Positions 9,281-17,975 of a DNA stretch of 64,000 nt are shown here, piece by piece. The notes under the pieces were generated by a model. The model was not told the origin of the DNA, ran no database searches, and saw only the letters and a list, made by a program, of their open reading frames with translations. Each line of letters begins with the position of its first letter. Position 1 is the stretch's first letter. Position numbers and translations under genes: made by a program. The stretch is from UBA1794 sp031552405 (GTDB lineage: Bacteria; Bacteroidota; Bacteroidia; Bacteroidales; Bacteroidaceae), in the NCBI GenBank assembly GCA_031552405.1, contig JAVBMN010000043.1, forward strand, positions 1 to 64,000. The letters are read 5' to 3'.

Positions 9281-10375
9281 TCAATGGGGAATGTGGATCC
9301 ATTCCGTAGTCCTGTGTGGGTTTTTGTACTGAATCATGGAATTCGTGAAGAGGTATCCGGCCACAATGGAGGCTGTGATCCACAGGATGATAAGCGTAAT
9401 CTTAATGCCCGTAGACAAGGGCTTCACCTTTCCTAAAAAACGCATGATGGAGTGGATCAGTGCAAAAAGCGGGATTCCGGCTAGTACTATTGCCGTGATG
9501 CCTCCCCATAAAAAAGCGGTAGGGGAACCGAAAAAGTGCTCCCAATCTTGCATATAGGGGAATACATCGAAGGCGCTTATAGAAATATTCTGCAGAACGA
9601 TGACGGAAAAGATGATAACCTTCACGGCAATCAGCAGCAATACCAAAAGTATGGGAGTTAGAATCACGCAAATGGTGACAAACAGGAACTTGACCAGCGA
9701 GCCGAAGAAATTGACAAATCCCTCACCGAAACGTTGCAGGTTGGATTGTGTTTTCGGAGATTTGATGTATTCGTGCATTCTTTCATACCCCTCGGTCACG
9801 TTCTTTCCGATGTTCTCTACTGTGACATTCTCGCCCCGCATATACAGAAAATCGCTGGCAGTTTTGGCTTCGGGAGTAAGCAGCCATACCGCCAGATAAC
9901 CTATGAAGGTGGCCCAGAACATGAAGAAACTGAACACAATGAAGAGGACGCGCAGAGCTGTAGGGTTCCAGTCCATGTAACAGGCCAGCCCGGACAGTAC
10001 TCCACCCAGTATCTTGTCGTTGGGATCACGGAAGAAACGACGCTTTACGCGCTCGGAGTCGGAAGGGGTTTCAGCGCTGCTGCCTGCCTGGTCTTCCTGT
10101 TTTGTTTCCGGTTCTTCGTCCATCTGTTCAGGATTGCCTACGCGGCTGATGACTTCTTCTACCTGCTCGATGCTGACTACCTGCTTTCCCGTTTGGATAT
10201 ACTCTGAGAAAAGCTCTGAGATGCGCAACTCTATGTCGTTTACGATTTCATTGCCTCCGGCTTCACGCATGAAGTGATGGCGCAGGTTACCCAGGTATTT
10301 GTCAAGCAACTCGTATGCATCTTCATCGATATAGAATACATATCCGGCCAGGTTGATGGTAAATGTCTTTTTCAT
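9281..10375 (-). CDS. PspC-domain membrane protein
   Basis: This 364-aa protein has an N-terminal cytoplasmic segment (about 1-85, FYIDEDAYELLDKYLGNLR). A PspC domain at about 110-170 follows (RRFFRDPNDKILGGVLSGLACY, then the first membrane helix), with three or four more membrane helices to about 350. PspC proteins sense or transmit envelope stress in proteobacteria; the Bacteroidota versions are largely uncharacterised. The start is 13 nt after the stop of a PadR regulator, so the two form an operon controlled from the palindromic promoter at 10742-10784. This PadR-PspC pairing is common in Bacteroidota. Confidence 0.87.
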   Translation of the reverse strand: MKKTFTINLAGYVFYIDEDAYELLDKYLGNLRHHFMREAGGNEIVNDIELRISELFSEYIQTGKQVVSIEQVEEVISRVGNPEQMDEEPETKQEDQAGSSAETPSDSERVKRRFFRDPNDKILGGVLSGLACYMDWNPTALRVLFIVFSFFMFWATFIGYLAVWLLTPEAKTASDFLYMRGENVTVENIGKNVTEGYERMHEYIKSPKTQSNLQRFGEGFVNFFGSLVKFLFVTICVILTPILLVLLLIAVKVIIFSVIVLQNISISAFDVFPYMQDWEHFFGSPTAFLWGGITAIVLAGIPLFALIHSIMRFLGKVKPLSTGIKITLIILWITASIVAGYLFTNSMIQYKNPHRTTEWIHIPH

Positions 10376-10388
10376 ATTCTAAAGGGGT

Positions 10389-10715
10389 TTAATGATTTCT
10401 GATAAGGGTTACGGTGTCGCTCAATTCGCCCCAGGCGGTGTCCAACTCACGCAGAAATCCTTCTCCCTCTTCCGTAAGTGAGTAGTATTTGCGGGGAGGG
10501 CCTTGGGTGGATTCCTGCCATTCGTATTGCAGTAGACCGTCGTTCTTGAGGCGCGTCAGCAGGGGGTATAATGTGCCCTCCACCACGATGAGGCGGGCAT
10601 CTTTCAGCTTCAGAATAATGTCTGTAGCGTAGGATGCTTCCTTGTGCAGAAGCAAGAGGATGCAGTATTCGAGCATGCCTTTTCGCATTTGCGATTTTAC
10701 ATTGTCTACATTCAT
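10389..10715 (-). CDS. PadR-family transcriptional regulator
   Basis: This 108-aa winged-helix repressor begins at MNVDNVKSQMRKG. The ATG at 10715 is preferred over an upstream in-frame ATG because the -7 element TATATTTG lies at 10749-10742 on the minus strand. The HTH (MLEYCILLLLHKEASYATDI) and the wing (GTLYPLLTRLKNDGLL, then GPPRKYYSLTEEG) match PadR subfamily 2, which are small single-domain dimers. A 25-bp palindrome covers the -33 element of its own promoter, so autoregulation together with the downstream pspC-like gene is expected. Confidence 0.9.
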   Translation of the reverse strand: MNVDNVKSQMRKGMLEYCILLLLHKEASYATDIILKLKDARLIVVEGTLYPLLTRLKNDGLLQYEWQESTQGPPRKYYSLTEEGEGFLRELDTAWGELSDTVTLIRNH

Positions 10716-10741
10716 GCGTAGGGTCTTTTTATTATTTGAGG

Positions 10742-10772
10742 CAAATATAGGTATTGCATTAGTACTTTGCAA
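10742..10772 (-). promoter_or_regulatory. Promoter of the padR-pspC operon
   Basis: On the minus strand TTG (10772-10770) is followed after 20 bp by TATATTTG (10749-10742), a full match to the Bacteroidota promoter. The -33 element sits in the centre of the palindrome at 10760-10784. Confidence 0.8.
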
Positions 10773-10784
10773 TACAAGGTACTA
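10760..10784. promoter_or_regulatory. Putative PadR operator
   Basis: A 25-bp imperfect palindrome has outer arms TAGTAC (10760-10765) and GTACTA (10779-10784) and inner TTG/CAA pairs around centre 10772. It is overlapped by another inverted pair, GTATTGC (10751-10757) and GCAATAC (10769-10775). The position over the -33 box suits a repressor that blocks RNA polymerase. That PadR binds here is inferred. Confidence 0.65.
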
Positions 10785-10856
10785 TTTAATATTTGAATTT
10801 TAGCTTTTATTAAATATTAAGCGTGATGTGCAGTTTTCATAATACTGTGCACAAAT

Positions 10857-10950
10857 AAAGCTTTTCACCCGGGTGAGGAACTCTTTTCACCTACGTGAGA
10901 AGACTTTTTCACCTGGGTGAAAATCATTTCGCACCCGGGTGAAAAGCTTT
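10857..10950. repeat. Array of four palindromes with exact 22-bp period
   Basis: Four copies of TCAC-N4-GTGA are centred at 10870.5, 10892.5, 10914.5 and 10936.5. Copies: TCACCCGGGTGA, TCACCTACGTGA, TCACCTGGGTGA and GCACCCGGGTGA. The first and last copies are also embedded in a 19-bp perfect inverted repeat (AAAGCTTTTCACCCGGGTG at 10857-10875 against its complement at 10932-10950), which makes the whole array symmetrical. It lies between the gdhA terminator and the padR promoter. Confidence 0.85.
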
Positions 10951-11006
10951 GTTTGTTGCGCGAAGAAGGAAAGAAGGGCGGCAGGGGGATTGAGGCGGAT
11001 CACTAT

Positions 11007-11044
11007 AAAAAAGAGAGGATACCTTGTGGGATACCCTCTCTTTG
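11007..11044 (-). terminator. Intrinsic terminator of gdhA
   Basis: An AGAGAGG/CCTCTCT stem with a slightly imperfect upper part and a TTGTG-type loop lies about 22 nt after the gdhA stop. The A-run at 11007-11012 supplies the T-run on the minus strand. Confidence 0.78.
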
Positions 11045-11065
11045 CGTTGTATGGAATATAATTGC

Positions 11066-12400
11066 TTATACTATACCTTGCGCCATCATGGCTTTTGCCA
11101 CTTTCATAAAGCCGGCAATGTTGGCACCCTTTACGTAGTTAATGTAACCGTCGGCCTCAGTGCCGTATTGTACACAGCTTGCGTGGATGTTCTCCATGAT
11201 GCTTTTCAGCTTCTCGTCTACCTCTTCTTTGTTCCAGTTGAGGCGTTCAGAGTTTTGAGTCATCTCAAGACCGGATACGGATACACCGCCTGCATTGGCT
11301 GCTTTACCGGGAGCGTACAGGATTTTTGCTTGCTGGAAGATGTGTGCGGCCTCGGGGGTGGTAGGCATATTGGCACCTTCGGATACGGCGAATACGCCGT
11401 TCTCTATAAGTGCTTTGGCAGCTTCACCGTTCAGCTCGTTTTGGGTAGCAGAAGGGAGGGCGATGTCAGCCTTTTCAAACCAAGGTCTTTCTCCTTCTAC
11501 ATACTTGCAACCGTACTCTTCGGCATATTCCTTGATACGTCCGCGCTGTACGTTCTTCAGGTCCATGATGAAATCCAGCTTTTCGCGGGTGATGCCTTCC
11601 GGATCGTAGATGTAGCCGTTAGAGTCGGACATGGTTACTACCTTAGCACCCAGCTCAATCAGCTTCTCAACAGTGTATTGTGCCACGTTGCCGGAGCCGG
11701 ATACGAGACATACCTTGTCTTTAATATCGATATTACGGGTTTTCAGCATCTCGAGCAGGAAGTAGATGTTACCGTAACCGGTAGCTTCGGGGCGGATCAG
11801 TGAACCACCGAACTCAATGCCTTTTCCGGTCAGTACGCCGGTGAATTCCTGAGCCAGCTTCTTGTACATGCCGAACATAAAGCCTACTTCACGGCCACCT
11901 ACGCCGATGTCGCCTGCGGGAACGTCTGTGTTAGGACCAATGTGGCGCCACAGTTCCAGCATGAAAGCCTGGCAGAAACGCATTACTTCAGCCGCGCTTT
12001 TTCCACGAGGAGAGAAGTCGGAACCACCTTTGCCACCCCCCATAGGAAGGGTTGTGAGTGAGTTTTTGAAAGTCTGCTCGAAAGCAAGGAATTTCAGGAT
12101 ACCCAGGTTTACGGATTTGTGAAAGCGGATGCCGCCTTTGTATGGGCCGATTACATTGTTGTGTTGTACGCGGTAGCCCATGTTGGTCTGTACATTTCCC
12201 TTGTCATCCACCCATGTAATACGGAACTGGAATACTCTGTCGGGAATGCAAAGGCGTTCAATGAGGTTGGCTTTATCGAACTCAGGATGTTTGTTGTACT
12301 CCTCTTCGATGGTGGTTATCACTTCTTCAACTGCCTGATGATATTCAGGCTCATTGGGGAATCTTCTCTGAAGATCTTCCAAAACCTTTTGTGCATTCAT
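11066..12400 (-). CDS. gdhA: NADP-specific glutamate dehydrogenase
   Basis: This 444-aa cytoplasmic hexameric enzyme interconverts 2-oxoglutarate plus ammonia and glutamate. Family blocks are intact: GYRVQHNNVIGPYKGGIRFH, the catalytic-Lys region LPMGGGKGGSDFSPRG, GDIGVGGREVGFMFG, and the dinucleotide fold GSGNVAQYTVEKL. The length is exactly the usual 444-450 aa of the bacterial NADP class. It has its own promoter (12459-12488) with a leader of about 50 nt, and its own terminator, so it is monocistronic. In gut Bacteroides this enzyme is the main ammonia-assimilating route under high ammonia. The type III glutamine synthetase lies 12 kb away. Confidence 0.96.
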   Translation of the reverse strand: MNAQKVLEDLQRRFPNEPEYHQAVEEVITTIEEEYNKHPEFDKANLIERLCIPDRVFQFRITWVDDKGNVQTNMGYRVQHNNVIGPYKGGIRFHKSVNLGILKFLAFEQTFKNSLTTLPMGGGKGGSDFSPRGKSAAEVMRFCQAFMLELWRHIGPNTDVPAGDIGVGGREVGFMFGMYKKLAQEFTGVLTGKGIEFGGSLIRPEATGYGNIYFLLEMLKTRNIDIKDKVCLVSGSGNVAQYTVEKLIELGAKVVTMSDSNGYIYDPEGITREKLDFIMDLKNVQRGRIKEYAEEYGCKYVEGERPWFEKADIALPSATQNELNGEAAKALIENGVFAVSEGANMPTTPEAAHIFQQAKILYAPGKAANAGGVSVSGLEMTQNSERLNWNKEEVDEKLKSIMENIHASCVQYGTEADGYINYVKGANIAGFMKVAKAMMAQGIV

Positions 12401-12458
12401 TCTTTTAACTTTTATGATCTGTTCAGTTTATATTTCGGTTATAAAGAGATATCGGTTG

Positions 12459-12488
12459 CAAAGATATAGATTATTTCGTGAAATTCAA
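12459..12488 (-). promoter_or_regulatory. gdhA promoter
   Basis: On the minus strand TTG (12488-12486) is followed after 19 bp by TATCTTTG (12466-12459), a full match to the Bacteroidota consensus. The expected start of transcription is near 12450. Confidence 0.82.
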
Positions 12489-12638
12489 TCATTTTGCAAG
12501 AAAAACCCTTGTTTTAATGGAAAAAGACTATAAAAAATGCAATAATATGCTTTTATTGCTATCTGCTTGTATGTATTCTGTAACACGAGGATACCAAACG
12601 CGTGAAGGCGCTTTCCTTTTGTTACCTTATATAATAAA

Positions 12639-12665
12639 GGTGAGCTACCGTGTGGGTAGCTCACC
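12639..12665 (-). terminator. Intrinsic terminator of glnS
   Basis: GGTGAGCTACC (12639-12649) and GGTAGCTCACC (12655-12665) form a perfect 11-bp stem with a 5-nt loop, 12 nt beyond the glnS stop. A T-rich tail follows on the minus strand. Confidence 0.85.
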
Positions 12666-12677
12666 TGAATCTCTTTG

Positions 12678-14384
12678 TTAGTTCTTATTTTTCTGTTTGG
12701 CCCAGTTGTCGCGCAGACCTACAGTGCGGTTGAACACCATCTTTTCGCCAGTGGAATCAGCATCTATATTGAAATAGCCGATTCGCTGGAACTGCAGATA
12801 GGTAAGCGGAGCCATTCCGGCGGTATACTTCTCTACGTAGCATTCCGGAAGGACGGTCAGTGATTCTGGGTTGAGCAGTTCGCGGAAGTTGCCGTCCTGT
12901 TCTTCGCTCGCTGGGTCTTCTACCTTGAAGAGTCGGTCGTACAGGCGTACCTCTGCTTTGTGGCAATGTGCAGCGCTGAGCCAGTGCAACGTGCCTTTTA
13001 CTTTGCGTCCGGCACCCGACATGCCGCTCTTGCTTTCCGGGTCGTATTCGGCATATACTTCGATTACATTGCCGGCTTCGTCTTTCTTGCAGCCGGTACA
13101 TTTAATAATGTAGGCACTTTTCAGGCGTACTTCCTTGCCGGGAGTCATGCGGAAATAGTTCTTGGGGGCATCTTCCATAAAGTCGTCTTGCTCAATCCAC
13201 AGTTCTCTGCTGAACTCAATCAGGTGTGTGGGGGAGTTGGGATCTTCGGGATTGTCTACAGCCGGCATCTCTTCCACCATTCCTTCGGGGTAGTTGGTCA
13301 GGATCAGTTTCAGTGGCTGTAATACGGCGGATACACGGGTAGCACGTGAGTTCAGATCGTCGCGTACGGCCGCTTCAAGCAGGGAAATGTCATTGAGGGC
13401 TTCTACTTTGGTGTATCCGATGCTGTCAATGAACTTCTGGATAGCCTGCGGGGAGTACCCGCGACGGCGGTATCCGCAGATAGTGGGCATGCGGGGGTCG
13501 TCCCATCCGGTTACCAAGCCTTCTTTTACCAAAGCGAGGAGTTTGCGCTTGCTCATCACCGTGTAGGTAAGGTTTAAGCGATTGAACTCGATCTGCCGCG
13601 GGTAATAGCTCTCATCTTTCTTTAGCAGATCGATGAAGAGGTTATAGAGGGGGCGGTGCACCTCGAACTCCAATGTGCAGATGGAGTGGGTTACGCCTTC
13701 GAAATAATCGCTCTGGCCATGTGCAAAATCGTACATAGGATAGGTATGCCATGTGGTTCCTGTACGATGGTGCGGATGGTGGATGATACGGTAAATGAGG
13801 GGATCGCGGAAGTGCATGTTGGAATTGGCCATGTCGATCTTGGCGCGCAGCACCATGCTGCCTTCCACTGCTTCCGCAGTATTCATGTGTTGGAAGAGGG
13901 TTAAGCTTTCCTCAATGGGGCGGTTGCGGAAAGGGCTTTCCTCGCCGGGTTGGGTGGGAGTTCCTTTCTGGCGTGCAATGGTTTCGGCGCTTTGTTCATC
14001 CACATAGGCCTTACCTTCTTTGATAAGTTGCACGGCAAAGTCCCATAACTGCTGGAAATAGTCCGAAGCGTAATAGATAGATCCCCATTTGTAGCCCAGC
14101 CATTCGATGTCTTCCTGGATGGAATCTACGTATTCCACGTCTTCCTTTACCGGGTTGGTATCGTCAAAGCGCAGGTTACAGACGCCTCCGTATCGTTGTG
14201 CGATACCGAAGTCCATACAGATGGCTTTGGCGTGCCCGATGTGCAGGTATCCGTTGGGCTCCGGCGGGAAACGGGTTTGAAGCCTGCCATTATTCTTACC
14301 TTCTTTGAGATCGCTTTCTACGATCTGCTCTATGAAATTCAGGCTTTTCTTTTCGTTTACAGCCTCAGTATTACCTTCTGTCAT
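12678..14384 (-). CDS. glnS: Glutaminyl-tRNA synthetase
   Basis: This 568-aa class I aminoacyl-tRNA synthetase charges tRNA-Gln. The HIGH motif (PPEPNGYLHIGHAKAI) is near residue 42, and the KMSKS-equivalent VMSKRKLL is near 280. The C-terminal anticodon-binding barrels contain FRMTPGKEVRLKSAYIIKC and the end block FNRTVGLRDNW. The start is placed at MTEGNTEAV because the -7 element TATTTTTG lies at 14428-14421, downstream of the in-frame ATG that would start a longer reading. Its presence implies direct charging rather than the amidotransferase route. Confidence 0.96.
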   Translation of the reverse strand: MTEGNTEAVNEKKSLNFIEQIVESDLKEGKNNGRLQTRFPPEPNGYLHIGHAKAICMDFGIAQRYGGVCNLRFDDTNPVKEDVEYVDSIQEDIEWLGYKWGSIYYASDYFQQLWDFAVQLIKEGKAYVDEQSAETIARQKGTPTQPGEESPFRNRPIEESLTLFQHMNTAEAVEGSMVLRAKIDMANSNMHFRDPLIYRIIHHPHHRTGTTWHTYPMYDFAHGQSDYFEGVTHSICTLEFEVHRPLYNLFIDLLKKDESYYPRQIEFNRLNLTYTVMSKRKLLALVKEGLVTGWDDPRMPTICGYRRRGYSPQAIQKFIDSIGYTKVEALNDISLLEAAVRDDLNSRATRVSAVLQPLKLILTNYPEGMVEEMPAVDNPEDPNSPTHLIEFSRELWIEQDDFMEDAPKNYFRMTPGKEVRLKSAYIIKCTGCKKDEAGNVIEVYAEYDPESKSGMSGAGRKVKGTLHWLSAAHCHKAEVRLYDRLFKVEDPASEEQDGNFRELLNPESLTVLPECYVEKYTAGMAPLTYLQFQRIGYFNIDADSTGEKMVFNRTVGLRDNWAKQKNKN

Positions 14385-14728
14385 AATGATTGCATTTACA
14401 ATTCTTTGAAAAATAAGGTGCAAAAATAGCAATATTTTTGCTTTAACTCGGTGTTTACGAGGAATATATTTTGCAGAAGGGTGTGGTAAACTTTAAGCAA
14501 AATATGTTATAAGGCATATAAAATTGTTTGCTCAGTATTAAAAAAGAACGGATCTTTGCATCGTTATCCTGAGAACAATCTTAATTACCTTAATATTTAG
14601 AAAAGACTAATGCCTATTGAGAAATTAAAGTGATTCTTTGTGAAAAGGTTCATTTTTAATAGAAAAAAGGCGCTCCAATGGAGCGCCTTTTATTGTATCT
14701 ATAAGGTAGACAGTTGTTTATCTCTTTC
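14385..14728. other. Intergenic stretch between glnS and the helicase gene
   Basis: These 344 bp hold the glnS -7 box (TATTTTTG, minus strand, 14428-14421) and the helicase terminator (14666-14690). The A/T-rich sequence between them (about 14450-14660) shows no reading frame or hairpin that I can support. Confidence 0.6.
14666..14690 (-). terminator. Intrinsic terminator of the DEAD-box helicase gene
   Basis: AAAGGCGCTCC (14666-14676) and GGAGCGCCTTT (14680-14690) form a perfect 11-bp stem with a 3-nt loop, flanked by an A-run that becomes the minus-strand T-tail. Confidence 0.88.
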
Positions 14729-16594
14729 TTATTTCATTTTCCGGCGTGCCCATCCTTCTTCGCTGAAGTCGGGTTCGTCATCGCGGGAATAGCCTTGTCC
14801 TTCGTTTTTCTTTTTAACGGGTCCGCGCTTGCTGCTGTATCCTCTTTCTTCGCGACTGCGCTTGGGTTTGGCTGAAAAGGATTCTTTTTCTTTGAAGAAA
14901 CCTTTTCCAGCACGGGGGCTAGGGGCTTCTTTTCCGTCCGATAGCTCTACGTTGATCCGACGGTTGTGGTAGATCTCTTTGCCAAGCGCCTTGATTACTT
15001 TCTGGGCTTGCTCTTTTTCTACCTCAAAGAATGAGAAGTTAGGCATCAGGTCAATGCGTCCTACCTCAATGCGTTTGTGGCACTGGCGATTTATCATTTC
15101 AATGAGGTGGGTGGGGCGGAAGCCGTCCGTTTTACCCACATTGATGAAGAGGCGTGTGAATCCGGCCTCTGCTTCTCTGTGGTTGCTGCCAGACGCGTTG
15201 CTTTTGCGGCCGAAACCATCCTGACTTTTTTCGCCATACTTGTCCTTCTGTCTTTCGCGCTTTTCGGAGGGCGCTTCTATTTCTACGGCGTTTTGGTAAT
15301 ACTCCAGGAAGCGGTTGAACTCCATGGATACCATGCGCTTGATGATGTCTTCTTTTTCCAGCCAGTCGAGCTTGCGATAGATGGTGGGCAGGAATCCGGC
15401 AATTTCTTCTTCGTTTACCTTTACCTTTTCTATCTGGTCGATTACTTTGAGAAGTTGCTTCTCGCAGATCTGTGTTCCGGTAGGAAGTTTTCCCACTTCA
15501 AAGGTTTTGGCGATGATATGCTCAATGCTGCGTAGCTTTCCTTTCTCACGCAGATTGATGATGGCGATGGAGGTGCCTTGCTTTCCGGCACGTCCGGTAC
15601 GTCCGCTGCGGTGAGTATAGGATTCTACATCATCCGGCAGGCCGTAGTTGATGACGTGGGTCAGATTATTAACGTCCAGTCCGCGGGCGGCCACATCGGT
15701 GGCTACCAGAATCTGGACGTTCCCGCTGCGGAATTTCTGCATGGTGACATCGCGCTGCTGCTGGGAAAGTTCCCCGTGCAGAGCTTCGGCACTGTATCCG
15801 TCCTTTATCAACTTATCGGCTATTTCCTGTGTTTCCAAGCGGGTGCGACAGAATACGATGCCGTATATTTGAGGGTAGTAGTCTACCACACGCTTTAGCG
15901 CTAGGTATTTATCTTTGGCGTGCACCATATAATAGATGTGGTGTACGTTGTTGGTGCTTTCGTTCTTATGTCCGATGGTGATCTCGCGGGCATTGTGCAG
16001 ATAGTTCTTGGAAATGCGACTGATCTCCTTCGACATAGTAGCGGAGAACAGCAAGGTGTTGCGGTTCTCGGGCACTCCGGCCAGGATGGTGTTGATGCTG
16101 TCGGTAAATCCCATGTTCAGCATTTCATCCGCCTCATCCATTACTACATAGTGGATGTCTGAAAGGCTTACTACTCCGCGTTCCATCAGGTCGATCAGAC
16201 GGCCCGGAGTAGCCACGATGATATGTACGCCTTTTCTCAGGGAGCGTATCTGGCTTTCAATGGAAGATCCTCCATATACAGGAAGTACTTTCAGATCGTC
16301 AATGTACTTAGAGTAATCATTTAGGTCGCCCGCTATCTGGAGGCACAGCTCACGTGTGGGGCAGAGGATAAGTGCTTGTGGTCTTCGTTGGCCGACCTCC
16401 ACTTGCTGGATCAGTGGCAGTCCGAAGGCGGCAGTCTTTCCGGTTCCGGTTTGTGCCAGTGCCACGAGGTCGTTGTTTTCTCCCAGTAGAGAAGGAATCA
16501 CTTCTTCCTGTACCGGCATGGGATTCACATATCCCATTTCTTCAATGGCCCGGATGATTTCCTCGGAAAGTCCAAGCTCAGAAAATGTCTTCAT
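14729..16594 (-). CDS. deaD: DEAD-box ATP-dependent RNA helicase (DeaD/CsdA type)
   Basis: This 621-aa protein unwinds RNA duplexes, typically in ribosome assembly, cold adaptation or mRNA decay. Helicase motifs are complete: the Q motif at the N-terminus, AQTGTGKT (Walker A, about 45), VMDEADEM (DEAD box), SAT, and HRSGRTGRAG (motif VI, about 330). After a linker, a DbpA-type RNA-binding domain (about 475-550, FTRLFINVGKTDGFRP) and a very basic, low-complexity tail (about 555-621, RSREERGYSSKRGP) follow. The -7 box TATCTTTG reads at 16640-16633. It is probably monocistronic, since 135 bp and a promoter separate it from the phosphatase gene. Confidence 0.93.
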   Translation of the reverse strand: MKTFSELGLSEEIIRAIEEMGYVNPMPVQEEVIPSLLGENNDLVALAQTGTGKTAAFGLPLIQQVEVGQRRPQALILCPTRELCLQIAGDLNDYSKYIDDLKVLPVYGGSSIESQIRSLRKGVHIIVATPGRLIDLMERGVVSLSDIHYVVMDEADEMLNMGFTDSINTILAGVPENRNTLLFSATMSKEISRISKNYLHNAREITIGHKNESTNNVHHIYYMVHAKDKYLALKRVVDYYPQIYGIVFCRTRLETQEIADKLIKDGYSAEALHGELSQQQRDVTMQKFRSGNVQILVATDVAARGLDVNNLTHVINYGLPDDVESYTHRSGRTGRAGKQGTSIAIINLREKGKLRSIEHIIAKTFEVGKLPTGTQICEKQLLKVIDQIEKVKVNEEEIAGFLPTIYRKLDWLEKEDIIKRMVSMEFNRFLEYYQNAVEIEAPSEKRERQKDKYGEKSQDGFGRKSNASGSNHREAEAGFTRLFINVGKTDGFRPTHLIEMINRQCHKRIEVGRIDLMPNFSFFEVEKEQAQKVIKALGKEIYHNRRINVELSDGKEAPSPRAGKGFFKEKESFSAKPKRSREERGYSSKRGPVKKKNEGQGYSRDDEPDFSEEGWARRKMK

Positions 16595-16729
16595 TAAAAA
16601 GATGTATAATATTCTATTTGCAAAATGCGGCGCAAAGATACGAAGAAAGAATGGATTGCTCTTCTCTCTGCATCAGCTTTTTACGAAAGGTTTTCGGTTT
16701 TTTGTGCCCTTGTGTTTGTGGAGCAGGGG

Positions 16730-17803
16730 TCAGGATCCCCGCTTCTGCAAAAGAATGGTTTTCAGTTTCTTGATTTCTTTATTGGAAAGACCCACCTGTT
16801 TGTGTAGATATTGATCCATGCTGCTGTATTTATGTAGCAGGTAGTCAAGAGCCGCATACAGGCATTCGCCATGAGAGGTGTAAATTGTAGTCAAAGCTTC
16901 CTGCGCGGGCTCGGGCAGGGAATAACCTATCTTGTATGAGTTTGTCAGATTGAAATTCAGCGGGGTGTTGCTGAGTTCGTAGTCTTGCATGATAATGTCA
17001 TCACTCACTCCCAAAGACTTAAGTAGTAGTGCTGTAACCAAGCCAGTACGCATCTTTCCGGTGGTGCATTCTATGACTACGGGGTAGTTCTTTTCATCCA
17101 TCAGCGCACGGAATATCTTCTTGAACTCTTTGGCGTTCCTGTCTATTATCTCAATGTTGATCAGGGTGATGATTTCATGGAGGGAGTCGTTTGCGAGTTC
17201 TCCAGACTGGATGCGGCTCAGTGTGCTTTGAAGGTACTTTGAGTAAAGTGGCACTTTAATGGTTTTAAAACTCTTTAGCTGCGCTCTTTGTCCGTTATGT
17301 TCTTCTTCTCCTCGTAGGTCAATAATGGTTTTGATGCCTAGGTTGGTTAATACTTTTGTTCCTTTCTGGTTTAGGCTGTCAAGTTGCGCAGAGCGATAAA
17401 TCTTCCCCCATGTAACTTTTTCCCGGGAGAGGGTAGGGTATCCGCCTATGTCGCGGAAGTTTTGTGCGCCGGGTATAATAATATTCCGGCTGGCGGTCAT
17501 TACAGGGAATTCGTCATTGAACAGCATAGCGTAATACATGCGTTGCTCGCCACTTTGGATGGAAATGGTGAGTCTCTGTTCGCTGATACGGGTGGTAGCG
17601 ATGGGCCTCTCAAGTGGGATGTTGTATGGGTTGGCGGATGCATACACCTTTAGGGATCCATCAATCGCAGGGAATGTCTCCCATTTGAGGACTGTGGATT
17701 CGGTGTCGTTTTCTTCGCAAGTCACAGAAATGCTTGGTTGGTAGGAAGAACACCCCATACATGCAAAAGCGGAAATTAGAATTCCCGATACTATCTTATA
17801 CAT
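16730..17803 (-). CDS. Secreted tyrosine/dual-specificity phosphatase-like lipoprotein
   Basis: This 357-aa protein has an N-terminal signal with Cys near the cleavage point (ISAFACMGCSSY). An Ig-like segment follows at about 25-120, then a phosphatase domain. NFRDIGGYPT is the family's substrate-binding start, IIDLRGEEEH follows, and the P-loop CTTGKMRTG is the CX5R active site of the bacterial Tyr/Ser phosphatase family. The residue usually His before the active Cys is Glu here (VIECTTG), which should change the thiol environment. It is likely tethered outside the cytoplasm, so its substrate may be a phospho-sugar or inositol phosphate rather than a protein. Confidence 0.8.
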   Translation of the reverse strand: MYKIVSGILISAFACMGCSSYQPSISVTCEENDTESTVLKWETFPAIDGSLKVYASANPYNIPLERPIATTRISEQRLTISIQSGEQRMYYAMLFNDEFPVMTASRNIIIPGAQNFRDIGGYPTLSREKVTWGKIYRSAQLDSLNQKGTKVLTNLGIKTIIDLRGEEEHNGQRAQLKSFKTIKVPLYSKYLQSTLSRIQSGELANDSLHEIITLINIEIIDRNAKEFKKIFRALMDEKNYPVVIECTTGKMRTGLVTALLLKSLGVSDDIIMQDYELSNTPLNFNLTNSYKIGYSLPEPAQEALTTIYTSHGECLYAALDYLLHKYSSMDQYLHKQVGLSNKEIKKLKTILLQKRGS

Positions 17804-17975
17804 AATTGTTTTGTGATCAGCTGTTTTTACGCATATCCCGGACTGCCAATTCCGGTTGTTGAATAATGCACCTTGGGATGCATTTGAGTTACTTCTCTGA
17901 TTTGAAAAACAAAAATAGCAAATGGAAAAGGATTCTTTTTCACCGTTTGCTTTATTTAATGATTAGTGGGGAACT

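Noticed and set aside
10857..10950. Array considered as a CRISPR
   Set aside because: Units are 12 bp palindromes with 10-bp gaps and there is no spacer of 25-40 bp or cas gene. The same applies to the arrays at 31.2 and 56.2 kb.
12478..12681. 67-aa frame between gdhA and glnS
   Set aside because: It overlaps the gdhA promoter and the glnS terminator, and has no promoter or signal of its own.
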